Assembly: GCA_947561715.1 (NCBI GenBank)
Contig: OX387200.1
Span: 4,032,501-4,096,500 of the forward strand
Direction of reading: 5' to 3'
Length of the DNA: 64,000 bases
DNA from: Ascidia mentula
Lineage: Eukaryota > Chordata > Ascidiacea > Phlebobranchia > Ascidiidae
A program made the position numbers and the translations under genes. The notes under the pieces were generated by a model that ran no database searches, was not told the DNA's origin, and saw only the letters and a program-made list of their open reading frames with translations. Positions 21,489 through 32,740 of this stretch are shown here, piece by piece. How positions within the stretch are numbered: the first letter of the stretch is position 1; the number at the start of each line of letters is the position of its first letter.

Positions 21489-22941
21489 CTGTTTTGAATT
21501 ACATGTTATTTGCTATGTATACCCCATGTAGCTCGTAAACAATTTAAATTATCAACCTTTTTTCGGTTAGAATCCTAATTAAATAGAAATCTGCCAATAC
21601 TTTATACAATAAGGAGGCGAATTTGTGACATATTTAACGAAAAGATACGTTGAAAGTTTCAGTATATTTTCATCTACCTTTCGCTTATACCAATATACAC
21701 AAATCTAACTGCTCATAACTGCAACCCACTCCCAACACAGCTCAGTAATCGCCGTTGATTACATTTCCCCGAATGAGACTAAGGGAGCCATCACCTGCAT
21801 TTTCACTTCCGCGTTGCTTTGTGTTGGCCGCACTTGTACAACAAACGCATCCCAATATGTGTAAAGTTTTCAAGCGGTGTTATCAGAAAACAAAATGCAT
21901 CAGAATCCTTCTTTGTCATTCTTCGTATTTGCATGTGAACATTCCTCTGGCCCCGTTGACTGCATGTTGGACACCTCCGGTTTAAGAACATGTTAAGCAT
22001 ATATACTTGATCTTTAATGGCAGGCGCTCTTCTATTTGGAATTGCGTTTATGAGGCATAAAAATTTAAACCTTTGTGTCCGCTGCGTGGCGGTAGAGGTT
22101 TAGTAGCGTGTGGTATGAAGTGACATAAGTAGGGCGGACGATTGTTGCTTTTTACCAAGTGGAAAACATGTTCGATAAACAGTCTGTTCAAATCTCGCGC
22201 CTGGTGCTGTAAAGGTCGTGATTTTGCAAGTTAATCAAGAGTTTCATTGCTACTGTTTTAATCAAAATATTTGTTTTCTAATGACTCACTTGTTAAAGTT
22301 CGATACGTACTGAAACGTCAGTTGAAAAGAAATGTTGTATTTATTTCGCGTAATAAAACAACCAAACACAGTGGTAACACAAACAAGCAGCTGAAAGGAA
22401 ACTGAATATTTCATTACACAAGACATTTTAATAGGTTTTTTGCAGCCCCGAAATACTTGTTAAATTGATCGTCGGAATAAAATGAAACTTACAGGTTTTC
22501 TAATTTACTAAATGCAAGATAATGTCCTCATTCATCTCCTGCCAGGGTTCCGTTAAATATTAATTCAAATATTTAATGTAGTTTCGCACAGCTTGTGTCC
22601 TTGTCTACACCCAGTGCATGATTAACCATTGGGCAAACAAGACACATTCCTTGGGGTTAGCTAAAAATAGAAGCCACCTAAATAACTGTAAGTTCAGGAT
22701 GAAGTAGGTCAAACGGTCAACAACGTCTTCTGTGAAGTTTCCTTCACAAGCTTAATTTCAGGTTTGTCGTATGTTTGTTCCGAGCAATATAAATGTGCAT
22801 TTTTAGACCACTTGTCACAATTTGTCTTGGAGCCAGCAGAGTTTCAATCTCACACTGTCTGCGCCACATTCACTTTAGCCCAGAAAAATTTCTGGTTTCC
22901 AGTTGTTTTGTCACTTTCGAATGAATGAAATGTGTTGCCTT
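21489..22941. other. gap between loci F and G; possible decayed lectin-like exon
   Basis: No open family exon. On the - strand at about 21970-21760 short stretches in different frames resemble parts of the lectin-like domain, ending at a possible CAG/GTGATG donor. Intact coding cannot be supported. The rest is featureless. Confidence 0.35.
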
Positions 22942-25846
22942 CTATTTCCGGCTGCCGACCGAATTTTTGTGCACGACGGCGTAAGGATCGGAAGGTGGTT
23001 CCCCCAACACTCTTGTTATCGTCGTGTACGAAACCCCCTGTTCTTCTTCGGGCACTAACAGTGTTGTGTACGTCACGCCACCTGTGCCCGCAATGCCTTC
23101 TTCGTTGCCCGGGATGGGTGGGGGATCCACGGTAGGGGGCGGGGGAATCACCCGGGTGGCTTTTGCCTGCTGCTGTGGCGTGTTGTCGATCGTCTCGTAG
23201 TGGGTCGAAATATCCCCGATGGTAGGGGCAGAAAGGGGGGGCGCTTTAGAAATATTTTGCTGCGCGCGCAGATCCGGCGTGGCGGCGCCAGAGCGCGTGT
23301 TTGCGGGGTCCGTGATGTAACTGTAGACGGAGTTGGATCCAGAGCGGTCCTCGTGTACCCGAATACTAAAAAAATACGTCGCCGTTTAAAAATCTCAAAG
23401 CTCCTATTGTGCAACAAACACGGAATCAATGTCAACTTGTATATTTGTGAACACCTAAATATCGGTTTCGGCTTCGCGAGTATATTTTTTGTATGACCGT
23501 GCCTAATCGACGGCTTAATTTTACCAAGAGTTTCGCTTGGATGTTCAAAAACGTTTAAAGCTTTAAATAAGTGCCCACATTTTACGCTGTGTTACAAGAA
23601 AGAAGCATGGTGATAGTGTCCCGTTGTGTTCAATGCTGGCAACTGATATTTTCAACTTTTAGTTTCTAGCTTGTTGTGGCAGTTGCGGCTCCACAATGCA
23701 TTACTTCATCTTGCTTATCCAGTTTCGTTCCTTTAGCGATCTTCATAGTAGTTCGCTATCTAGGCCTAATGCGTTAAAATTGACCGACCTACATGCCAGA
23801 CCGAATATGCAGAATGCATGCCGTGCAACGCGCTGGGACTAACACCACGATTCGTGCTCATTGTCGTCAGCTGCACGCACTTTGCTATGAAATTTGCAGA
23901 CCCTTGGGATGTTATGACAATTTTTCGAAAATTTTTTTACGTCATCACAGCAATCCCCATAAGTGGCCTTCGCGGCTTTCTGGGAAAATGAGACTCCCGA
24001 GAGTTGATTCCATGTATGTTAAGCAGTTATCGGGTATAATTTCGTTTTTCGGCGAAACGGGAGGTGGTTTGCGGGTATGTGTGTTGCTTATCGTGTGGTA
24101 GCCAAAAATCAAAACAAAATGCCACTCGCCAAATAGGCTCCTTTAACATTCGCGTGCTTTTCACGTGTATTTTACACACAAACGTCTATAAGGTAATATC
24201 TCGCCCAAGCGGTGTTTGCAATTCTGTACAATACTTGTTTATTTAACCAATATTACAATTTTAAGGCTCGCTGGTTTCGGTACATTTGGTGGAAATTTCT
24301 TGACGTTGGGGTATTTTATCAGTTGTTTTAGTAAACCAACATCGTTACATGACTGTCGTCTAGACGACCTATTTGGGCGCCGTTGCGACCATTATGAATG
24401 GATGAGTAGCAGCATTGGATTTTCGGCGTGGTGGGAGAATTGCACATACCCTTGTGTCGATTTAATGATTTGTACAACATATTTCCTTGTAGTAGTGTAT
24501 AATTGTTACTTAGACTGTTTGAAATAACTATAGATGGTGAGAAAAGTTTTTATATCGATTCAAATCCCATGCTTCCGAAATTTAAATGTAACCTTTCTTT
24601 GAGTATTTCCCCTTTGCTGCTATACTATAGTGAGAGTTTGCTATAGCAAATGCACTGTGACGTTGGTGTGAAATATTTTACGTACACCATGTCAGCACGT
24701 GACGTAGGTGCTAAACGCCTTTAGGCTGATACCTCCTAGTTGTTTATCAGCTGTGACACTATGACTCCGGCCGGTAATTGGCGATTAAAGCGGCCTGCCA
24801 AAACGGTTTTAATGTATTGTCTGCTGCAGTCGAGCTGCCTTGGGAAATGACGCAACAGCAGACCTGTTAATCAAACACGTGGATACTAAATGTGCTGTGC
24901 GTTCTTTTTGCTTCTGTTCGTGGTTTCCAGTTCAATGAATTGCTTACGGCGGTTTATTATACTATGGCTTTAAAAATAACTTCAATACATTCCTAAGTTT
25001 TTAAGATCTTATTTAAATGGTTCCTGATTTTCCGAAGTTTTTCGTCACACTTTTTTATTCTTGTAGCAAACAGTAAACAAGATCTGGCTAATCGCGATGT
25101 TTTACAGAAGATTGCTTTTACATCCCAATGTCACCATACTAAACTACAGCGTTCAGACTGTGATTACCAGAACCTTGAAACATACGTTTTGCTCCAATAT
25201 CTCACCTGTAATAGCCGTGATCTTCTTGAGTTGCAGCCCTCGGTGCGGTGGATGTGCTGCTTTCTTTTTGAGTTCCCACACATCCCAACGCACACTTCTT
25301 AAACCCAGCTTTGCTGAACTTCTTGGTGTTGAGGTGACGGAGTCGAAAGTGATAAAGTGCTACCAGCATAAGGAGGAGTAAAACCACGGCAAAGACGATG
25401 CCGATTATCAGTCCCACGTTGGTTTGAGCCAATGCCCCAGCCGAGGCCGGCGTGAGTAAAGCAGTGTTGTTTCGTGTTTCAAGGGGCGTTGTGGACGGGT
25501 TTATGGTGGCAACGTTGCCTGTGGTTCCAACAGGAACTTGACAGATGTAATTCCGTAGGCTGTTGCATGTGCTTATCGTCTGAGAATCGGCCCTCGCTTT
25601 GAACAACGGGCAGTCGCCATCTGTTTTAGCCACCAGATCGGAATTTGTAAACGCCACCCAAAACTCTTGATCATTTCGGCAGCACTCGAATAGGTGAGTA
25701 CGGATCGCTTGGGTATTGGCAAAGGCGATACCTCCACCTGTCTGTTGACCACATTTGTTAAAGGCGGCTGCGTAAGTTTCTCCCGTGGCCTCTTGATGGA
25801 AGATATAATGCAGACCGTTCAGCTTACAATCCGTCGAACACGTCAT
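22942..25846 (-). CDS. receptor G: lectin-like receptor with three ITIM-type motifs
   Basis: Exons 25846-25206 and 23365-22942, phase 2, with a 1.84-kb intron, give 354 residues. The domain runs from MTCSTDCKLNGLHYIFH through CCRNDQEFWVAF to C...NYICQV. A stalk, a membrane helix (VGLIIGIVFAVVLLLLMLVAL) and a basic KKFSKAGFKK patch follow. Exon 1 ends EDHGYY and splicing gives YYSI. The tail exon is GC-rich. It carries SVYSYI, VTYTTL and VSYTTI, all fitting [SIVL]xYxx[ILV], plus HYETI, DPYAVV and a PPPPTVDPPPIPG stretch. The two YTT motifs are 14 residues apart. ITIMs in known receptors recruit SH2 phosphatases; an inhibitory role here is inference. An in-frame stop lies four codons before the ATG, so no signal peptide fits. 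Confidence 0.8.
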
Positions 25847-28800
25847 GTTTTCTTGGTTTTAAATGTTTTTTATGTATTTCTACACAGTGCTAAAAAATAA
25901 CAACCCAAAACGTTGTAGACCAAATGCAAAAGCACTGTCACGGGTCGATGTTTGCAAACGTGTACTCCACATTCTGCATATTTTCCAGCAACCAATCCCA
26001 AAAGTTACATATTGTAATCTTTCGTTTTTACGCAATAAAAATCTTACAAAAATTCCTCTTTCCCTTCACCAGCGTTGCGACAGTCGCGGAGGAAATCACA
26101 CAAGACAAAACCCAAAATATACACTTTTTACCTCGCTACAAAATGTAGGTAAGCTTTCAATTTTTATGAGTTAATATACTCTGCCTATGTAAAAGCCGCT
26201 TGCCGCAGCAGTGCATACATACAAAAGCACCCGGCGAGCTTTTGCATCGAAACAAGCATTTAAATTAAGTCGTCTGAAAACAAACCCCGGAAACAGGACA
26301 TTTCGTGCGAAAAACCTTCATGCTAATACCACCGACTTCCTGAGAAACTGTTAATGCCAGCAGCTGAAGCTGTGAAGAAAAAACATTCCGTCCAAGGAAA
26401 GGAGCACGTTTGTCGCCCTAAATAACACAGCATCGTTGGGCTGCGGACGCGGGTGTAACATGACCCCTACAACCTCGCAACGTATTCCCTATTTGGAGTG
26501 GCAAAAAGCTCGTAAATCATATGTACTTTATACGTGCGGTTCCCTTTCTGGCAACTGCGCGCGTTAGCGCAGGAACAGCTTTTGTTGTGTATGTAAGCAG
26601 CTTGACTCGCACCCTTAGAATGCAATCACACCCCAAAAGACATCGCGTAGATTTGCCCAATAAAAAGGGGCAAAGTTATCGTGAATAACTACCCTAATAA
26701 AACTGGGGTACTAACTAAATGCGGCATCAAATCGTTTGAAAATTCTGCACTAGTTATCGCCGTATTTATAATTTGCCATGGTTGCTAATTTTTTGATTAG
26801 ACTTAGAAGGATAACTCCAAAGGCGGCATAGAAAACTACTCCTAATTATTATTGCATTTGTGATTTGGTTGTGGACATTACTAATTGCTAAGTTTGGCTA
26901 AAGACCTAAGAATAACTTACGACGTTTCGAAACGTTCAGCGTAAAGAACACAATCCTATGCAGCTGCAGCTAAATCCGATTTTCAAAGGTAGGAGCTGTT
27001 TTGTTGATGCCATATTGCCTAAACCTGCTGTTGGTAAAGCTTGTATCACGACAAAGCTATCGTTGTACTGATAAACGACAAAACGAAAAATGGCTTCGTT
27101 TTGTAGCTGCGTACCTCAAACGGGCACTTGAAAAATGACGTTGCTGCTATTTTTAACCACTTGCGTAGTGTTGATCAGTAAACGTTGTATGACATAATTC
27201 ATTACAATTTTCTGGGGCAACAGTTCAGTATGATTGCGCAATTTGTCACCAAAAAGAAGCTTGTCTTTTGGCAAGGTCCCAGTTGGCACATGCCCGTGGC
27301 TCTAATTTACTCACCAACACCACGCATGCAAATAACGACTGAATTTCCATGATTTAACTGCAGTATATTCACAAGAAACGCGCCCTGCATTCTGTGCAAC
27401 TAGCCATGCTCAGGCTTATCTATGTTTGGATGTATGGCGTGTTTTATTGTGTATTGTTTGCATAATCACCTCTTACGTGTACGTTTGACTAACGTCTTGT
27501 TTTATGAAACTCTAATATTGCGCTTGCCAATCTTTTGAGTTTTGAAGAGCCCTCAAAGTCTTTTGAAAAAAATATCTTGGTCTTTAACATGACACACTGT
27601 TTTTGTACTGAAATTTAATATCTTATAATAAAACATTTTATATTTAAACTTTAAATTCTCCATCACTCATTTTCTACGTCACATTATACGCACAATTAAT
27701 ACCAAGCAATAAGTCCCAAGCTATTTGAACTCGGGTAAAGTCGTCTTTGTCGTCGCTGTTTTTCTAAACAACAAGCTTATACACAAACTGGTTTAAGCTC
27801 TTCTTCCTTTTCCCAAAATGTTACTGTGTCCCAAAGCTGACTAAAAATATCTCCAGCTGCTAAACACAGTGGCGCAAATTATACAGATGCTAACAGTAGA
27901 GGGTAAATAAGAACATAACGCGTAAAATGTGTCACCAATTTCTTAGTGATCCGCTGACTCATTTTTGACAGCATATCGCCCGCGGTAAGCGGGACACGAG
28001 TCATTTAATCATGCATGGCTATACATGGATTTGCTTACGAGTCCTGACGCGATTAAGCAAAGCAGGCTAGAAGGCACCTTACCGTTTAAAACGGTGTTAA
28101 GACCTCTCGCAGCTGTCATCGTGCACTTAGCGCGCGAAAGCTTTTACTTTGTGGCGTCACAAAGTTGATTGTGACGTGTTAGAGGCTCAGTATTGGCTCC
28201 TTCCGGCGCAAATCGTTGCGCCGAGCAGAAGTAAACAAATGATGCGCGCGTACCCTTTGTTTCCGCTATTAGCAAACAATTTGTATTGTAGTATTTGATG
28301 CGGTTGGCCCAAACGCTGAAACCGCACTTCCTGTTGTCGATGGACACAATCAATCGTTCACTGCATCTATTAATTTATTTGTACTGCATACTTTTGAATA
28401 TATTTCGGTACTTTTTGCCTGTGATATAAAGTGGTTACTTTTAAAAACACAAACACTAACATACTAGTGGCAGGCAATCAACCGAAGGATGGGGCTTTGA
28501 GCTGAAAAAGGTTTCCATTTGAAGAAACTGAAAAGAGGAATTCAGCGCGTCTATATTCAAGATTAAGTTATCTTGGTGTTACTGTTCGTATGTTGCATAT
28601 TACAACGGTCTCACACTATGACAAGTGTGCTTGAGGACTGTTCGTGGAGCTGGGTGGTCCAACGAGTCTGTAGGCATCCTGGGCTACAATACTGTTTGAC
28701 CAGCAGGTAATGCTGGCGGACCACAAATATAAAAACTAAGGTTTACAGAATTAACTGCGACCGATGGTAGTCTGCCATAACAACATATAGGCTACTGCAT

Positions 28801-29615
28801 ATCAATGGGTTACCTCTCTGAAACATTGACACAAAAAAAACTAAGTTACCTAAGACAAACACTATGAGACTTTTACTTATTTTGTTGTAAAACGCGTTTG
28901 TTTTTAGGTTTACTGACGATGCCTAATTGTGAGCGAGATTTTTTACCAGGAAAAAAAAACATAGCGACAAATGACCTTACCTGAAATATCGATTTTTTAT
29001 ACAAAGCATATCTAATGAGGACCACAGTGGATAATAAAATTCCCACCAGACTTAACTTTTGCACACCTTTTCCAGAAAATTATGCAATTTTTCGACTACG
29101 TCCACTCGGTGAAACTTTCTTCTTGTTACGTCATTTTTGCATCCCTCGAAATTCGGGACCCTGAAAGCAAACTAAGGGTTATTACGTCATCGAGTCCCGA
29201 GGCAAAGTTATTTTAGCGTTGGGGAATTGCCTGCAAACCAGGAAGTATTTACGCTCAGGCGTTCTAACTATACCACAGTCGACACTGTCCTTTGAAAGAA
29301 GGTCACGGCAAGAGTTTGGCAGCTACTGGAGGCTGGTAAATAATATGAATGATTTATTTAGCAAGAAAATAGCGTGAGGGACGGAGGCTTGTTGTATTGT
29401 TGCAACTATTTCTTTTGGACCAGTTACTGTAGTGCAAAGTTTTGTTTGGTAGTTAGTGCAGCATAAAGCAACCTTTAACAGTTATTAAAAACCAAGTCCG
29501 CTTAAAAAATGCATTCTTAATGACTCTCTTCGGGATAGCAAACAGTAAATTTGTTGCGCCACAAAATAACAACTGTTCAGTTCTACAGGACTTCAGCAAA
29601 ATAAAAAATTAAAAA
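25847..29615. other. divergent intergenic region between receptors G and H
   Basis: 3.8 kb with no supported gene. A strong polypyrimidine-AG (TTGTTATTTTTTAG, - strand) lies about 45 nt upstream of the G start and may be a 5'-UTR or spliced-leader acceptor. A hydrophobic frame with a GTAAGG donor near 29.06-28.97 kb (- strand) lacks an ATG. Shared control elements for the head-to-head pair G and H may lie here. Confidence 0.45.
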
Positions 29616-31101
29616 ATGCATTGGGTTATGGGAGGAGTGCCATGCTTCCACCAAGGCGTCAACTACACATTATTTACCGAACTTTTAACATACAAAGGTG
29701 CAAGAACGGCATGTAGTTTTAAGAAAATGGAACTGTTTCGTTTGAACCAAACTACACGAGTTAGCTACCAATGTAGACGACGACTTCCTGGCTATTGGGT
29801 TCACACGCCAAATTACAACGTTTCTGGACGTTGCAACGCAGTCACCTTTTTTGGTAGTGGGATCACGAAAATGCCTTGCAACAGATCTCTCTTCTACGCT
29901 TGCGGGACGCCAATTCAGCAGATTCCTCTCAACCAGACTTACAATATAATTACGGAAACGGGCACAGCTTTTTCAACTGTTGACATAAGAGCAACAACTC
30001 AACAGCAACAGCAGCAAGAGCGGAGTGCTACAACAGCGCCACCTAAAGTTGATGGGGTTCTTATAGGCTCATCGGTAGGTGGCGCTATGGCTTGTTTCGT
30101 CACACTTCTCCTTTTCTCGTTGCTTTGCTATTGGCTGGGCAAGCGTAATACCGAGAAACGGTTCGCAAAGGCTGGTATTAAGCGTCCCAACTATTATCAA
30201 CACAACTCTTCCAGCATGCGGGAGGTGGAAGAGAGAGTTCATGACAATGAGCAAAGCGAGCAGGAGGATCATTGCTATTGCTAGTAAGGGCCTAGATTAT
30301 TAAAACAAACAGCGATGTTTTTTTCAACCAACTCGAACAAATGCAAATTGATGCTACCCTCTAAATATTTACATTTTTAAAACTTAACATTTTTGTTTTT
30401 GCCATGCCGTCAGCACTTAAGAGCATTGAACTTTAGATGGTAAACAACTTTTGCAGTGTCGACCCAAGCCTTCCACGAAGCTGCCCGGGCCATTACGTCA
30501 ACATAAATAGCAACACTCACCCGAACAGTCTTAAAACGGTTTCTTGGAATACTTCTCGACCAGCCCAGAACGGTGTAAATTCAACCGTGAACCCGTGAGT
30601 GATTTGAATTCGAAACCCATATGGAAGCCTTTGTCTTTTAAATGATGATTTTAAATATTAAAAAATGGCAATGGCGATCACTGTAACTTCCGTAATGGCA
30701 ATATGCACACAAAACACTAGCTTTTAATATCAGGATCAGCCTGGCTGTTATTGGGAATATATATTTCGCCTGGTGAACATTATTAGTTCCTTCATCAGAA
30801 GGAATCACATTTTATTTTCGTTCATTTAGCTATAGGAGCGAAAATGTAAAAGCTTGCCTTAAAATGTTTTGGTAGGTTTGCGTCTTTGAACTTCTGTCAA
30901 TCTCAGAATATTTTTCCACATTACATAAACAAGCAAGCTTTTTGCAGCGGTGATATGCACGACCTTCCCACGGATGGAGACGGCTATATATTGCCTTCCA
31001 CAATCGAGAATCAGAAACTTACCAACGGAGAGGGGGAAGTTGAACGTTCTTTGAACCCAGAAACGCGACATGACTCAACAGAATATGAATGTTTTCGATG
31101 A
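29616..31101 (+). CDS. receptor H: lectin-like receptor, + strand paralogue of G
   Basis: Exons 29616-30283 and 30948-31101, phase 2, give 273 residues. The domain runs from VPCFHQGVNYTLF through RRRLPGYWVHTP to C...LFYACG and has several N-glycosylation sites. A Gln/Thr stalk (QQQQQER), a membrane helix (AMACFVTLLLFSLLCYWLG) and KRFAKAGIKRP follow. This last patch matches KKFSKAGFKK of receptor G. Exon 1 ends EDHCYC, parallel to EDHGYY in G. The tail has YGDMHDL, DGYILPSTI and STEYECF. TAA directly precedes the ATG, so the protein starts here without a signal peptide unless translation begins otherwise. Confidence 0.78.
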
Positions 31102-32629
31102 ATCTATCCAGTGGCGCAAGAAGGAAAGTTTGGGGTCTGTGCATCACGATTATTTCCGTGTACTGTCTTAACCATATATGGTACACGTGACGGCCACGGA
31201 CAGAGCCCTTGAGAGAAAAATATGTGCCTGTGTTTTTTTTCTTCTGATCATATGTAATTGTAGGCCGAACCCTGCCTTTACGTTAGAAGTTCCTTCGTTT
31301 TAAAACAAACATCGTCGGCGCCTTTTTCTATTCATGGGTCCTGGTATGTCGCACCGTCTGCACCCTTCTTCTTGTAGGGCCCTAGACACTGATATTTCTG
31401 TACATCACAAACTTGCTGATCAAAGTGAAACATTTATGTTCATTCTGATCAAATAGTCCTAGGAAAACGTATTTCATGTTGTTTTATTTGAATTTTAAAT
31501 GTCAATTACCAACTTTCACAAGCAAAATGCTGCTACTGTTACTGTGAACTGTATATGTTGTATATTAAAATCATTTGATGCATTTTTTTAAAGTTTTGTT
31601 TGTAACATTGTGTCAAAAATATTGTTTAATCACTGTTTACCCACAAACACGGTCAAACGCTTACTTGGTTATTCACGAGTTTGCTAAGTTGCAGTCATCA
31701 TGCGCATGACGCACCGGGCCAATTAATTTCGGTTTCGGGCATGACTTGACGCGACGTAACCATCTCCCTTGCAACCTTTTCAGTCGAGTTAAGGTGATCC
31801 GTTTTACGACCTACCTTTTGTGTGCGAACGACCGTGCGTTGAGTTGGTGTTTATTTGTGTGGAACTAAGGTCGTAGTTACAATCAACTACCTCGACTCCG
31901 TCCCCTTTAACTAACTGCCGTAGATTCGATCATCGACTTCGGCAACGAAAATTGTTAGGGAAGTTTCAAAACCAAATTATTTGGCTTCAAATACTAATAT
32001 TTGCACCCAGAAATTCGGCCAAATCCGATTGTTTTTCAGTCGCAACCGCCACCATATCACTCTATGTAGCAAACTGATGTTTCAGTGTTTACAGTAAAAC
32101 GGGCCTAACTAAGTGTGGCACTCTTTCTCAGGCCTCGTAGGACCCGATCCTAACCGGTAGGGTGTACGCCTTTATTAAAAACCGTAAAAGCGATAAAAAA
32201 TTAGTCTTTCACACAACACGTCCTGCCACGCATATTCATTCTCTCGTTCATTCAACCACACCCAAAAGTTGTCATGTATGTAGCGTATTTCATACTTTTT
32301 ACCTAAATTTAAAGCAGGATTGTTAAGCAAAATGAGTCGGCAACCATGGTGGTAATGAATGGAGATTCTTCTCCACCTGAAGTGCAAGACTTCCTTGTAG
32401 AAGCGATGTTACCTGGCGTAGTCATTTATGTTTCATGCTTGCAGACGTTTACTTTCCTTTCAAAAATAGTGTTTTTGATTCATCATTATAGCTTAAATGA
32501 ATCATGTAGAGTTACAGTTCCTCGTGACTCAATGCTGTGCAGTCCACCTCTTAATGCGTGAGTCGCATTTATCAAGAAGTGCAGTAACGTGAGGAGAAGT
32601 GTGATATTGGCGTCACTCGTGGAACTGTA
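31102..32629. other. intergenic upstream of ITLN-1
   Basis: No gene. About 31341-31480 (TGTCGCACCGT.TGCACCCTTC and following) is repeated, diverged, at about 38630-38760 upstream of ITLN-2, so it belongs to an old upstream duplicate block. Confidence 0.5.
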
Positions 32630-32709
32630 ATGCAAGGTCGCAGCAACGAAATGGTCGGAAACAGCGCAGTAGCGTCTGTTCAAAATGCTTATGAAGATCT
32701 ACAGTCGCT

Positions 32710-32740
<31 letters not shown>

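Noticed and set aside
28144-28353. - strand frame with a hydrophobic stretch in another frame (RIICLLLLGATICAG), a possible leader for receptor G
   Set aside because: No ATG in that frame and no matching acceptor, as G has an in-frame stop just before its ATG.
28873-29064. - strand membrane-like segment KLSLVGILLSTVVLI with a GTAAGG donor
   Set aside because: The frame has no ATG, a stop lies upstream, and the donor phase (0) differs from the family's phase 2.
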